Of a DNA stretch of 64,000 nucleotides, positions 63,027 to 64,000 are shown piece by piece. The position numbers were made by a program, and so were the translations under genes. The stretch spans positions 1,612,001-1,676,000 of the forward strand of contig OW203749.1 of assembly GCA_934045075.1 (NCBI GenBank), in the 5' to 3' direction. Origin of the DNA: Yponomeuta sedellus. Its lineage: Eukaryota; Arthropoda; Insecta; Lepidoptera; Yponomeutidae. How positions within the stretch are numbered: the first letter of the stretch is position 1; each line of letters opens with the position of its first letter. Below the pieces are notes generated by a model. It was not told where the DNA came from, ran no database searches, and was given only the letters and a program-made list of their open reading frames with translations.

Positions 63027-63681
63027 ATTTAATTAATTATGTAGGTACGGCCAAATCATACTTTCGCTGTGACTTTATATACATACCTATATGTATTCAT
63101 ATACATACTTATAATACATTTATTTAAATTAAAATAGTTGACATCAATATACAATTTACAATGTTTCTACTTTATTAATCTATTCACAATGTATGCAACT
63201 ATCGCAACTGACATTGCCCTATCAATTATTCTATCCTAATTATCTTTTTACAATTTATGCAATTACCATACCTGACATTCATCTTACATTATCCAGCATT
63301 CCACTTTGTTAACTCAAAGTTTGACTCGCTACTTATAGTAAATAACTCACTGTCTCTTATTTATTTATTTGCTTAATCTTATTTACGATTTTGTTCAGGT
63401 TCGTACTAGGTATCTCTCCGAGGCCTGCATGCCGCCTCACGGGTACTGACGGAAGACCAGCGCTGGAGTATCATATCTCCAGCTTATGCTGAGTCAGAGC
63501 CCTTTTGCACTTGCCACACCCACAGTACTCACATTGGAAAATGCTCTGTGTCTCTGTTTAATTGTGTATCGGATTGTTGTTGCTTTTCTTGTCTTGTACG
63601 TATAGTCTTCTTAATATTGTTTTTATTGCGTGTGTGTGTAAGTGTAAATAAATGATTAATAAATAAATAAATAAAATAAAA
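63027..63681 (+). other. LINE 3' UTR and tail
   Basis: AT-rich 3' UTR with a GC-richer part at 63405-63500, ending in aataaatgattaataaataa and an (AATA)n tail. Confidence 0.75.
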
Positions 63682-63686
63682 ATACT

Positions 63687-64000
63687 GCATGCATACGCAA
63701 AGGACGAACGTTAAACTAATTTAATTTCAACTTGAACATCGCTTACCAGTCGAAATAAAATGAGGTTAACATTTACATTCAGGGATTCTAAACCTGATAC
63801 TGCTTGCATACGCAGAGAAAGAATGTTTACATAATTTAATTTCAACAGACACATCCCATACCAGTCGAAATAAAATGAGGTTAACATTTACATTCAGGCA
63901 TTCTAAACCTGATACTGCTTGCATACGCAGAGAACGAATGTTTACATAATTTAATTTCAACAGACACATCCCATACCAGTCGAAATAAAATGAGGTTAAC
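63687..64000 (+). repeat. 115-bp tandem satellite, right of the LINE
   Basis: Units recur at 63716, 63831 and 63946 (word taatttaatttcaac), a period of 115 bases. Each contains ccagtcgaaataaaatgagg, ttaacatttacattcagg and tgatactgcttgcatacgca. The array runs off the window edge. Confidence 0.92.

Larger units (their letters stand above)
57988..63681 (+). mobile_element. Apparently full-length CR1/Jockey-group LINE
   Basis: The element runs from just after the left satellite unit to an (AATA)n tail at 63645-63681. ATACT occurs at both edges (57983-57987 and 63682-63686), a likely short target duplication. It has a 5' UTR of about 400 bases, ORF1 (58398-59534), a hydrophobic ORF (59491-60162), ORF2 (60159-63026) and a 3' UTR of about 620 bases. 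No frame-breaking lesion was seen in ORF1 or ORF2, suggesting recent insertion. The group is judged from the ORF2 blocks and the PHD-type finger in ORF1. Confidence 0.85.

Overview
This is a nuclear segment of an insect genome, almost certainly a moth or butterfly. The evidence is small spliced exons in AT-rich, repeat-laden introns, the repeat types (several tRNA-derived SINE families, RTE-type LINE tails, many palindromic MITEs) and an insect-like mitochondrial phosphate carrier. No bacterial-style operon, CRISPR array or credible functional tRNA gene was found. All gene models were assembled by eye from splice sites and reading phase.

Layout. 0-6 kb is repeats: a 31-bp minisatellite, a pogo-like transposase relic, an element with inverted ends and a 9-bp target duplication carrying an RTE fragment, and MITEs. 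6-20 kb holds an eight-exon minus-strand gene (19812 to 5967) whose exons join in phase to a predicted secreted protein of 572 residues that I do not recognise; its introns are full of SINEs. 20-23 kb is non-coding but contains a textbook heat-shock-type promoter (HSE, TATAAATA, TCAGT) with no obvious protein gene behind it. 23-41.6 kb is the minus-strand mitochondrial phosphate carrier gene (SLC25A3/Mpcp family): eight coding exons, 354 residues, a probable non-coding first exon near 41.5 kb and a poly(A) signal near 23.05 kb. 42.0-43.5 kb is a decayed minus-strand THAP-domain gene. 44-49.3 kb carries two long plus-strand, apparently intronless ORFs (495 and about 1059 residues), Cys/Pro-rich and Gln/Asn/Ser-rich, unrecognised. 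51.1-53.1 kb is a three-exon minus-strand gene for a small basic protein, divergent from a two-exon plus-strand nitrobindin (THAP4 C-terminal-like) gene at 54.1-54.8 kb, with a 446-bp hAT element between them. 58-63.7 kb is an apparently full-length CR1/Jockey-group LINE sitting inside an array of a 115-bp tandem repeat.

The genes do not form one pathway; this is a gene-poor stretch in which recognisable housekeeping genes (phosphate carrier, nitrobindin) lie among genes I could not assign. The most notable items are the LINE's third, hydrophobic ORF placed between ORF1 and ORF2 with an ATGA overlap; the orphan heat-shock promoter; a SINE family with a 5S-rRNA-like internal promoter; the unrecognised secreted-protein gene; and several nested insertions with clear target-site duplications.
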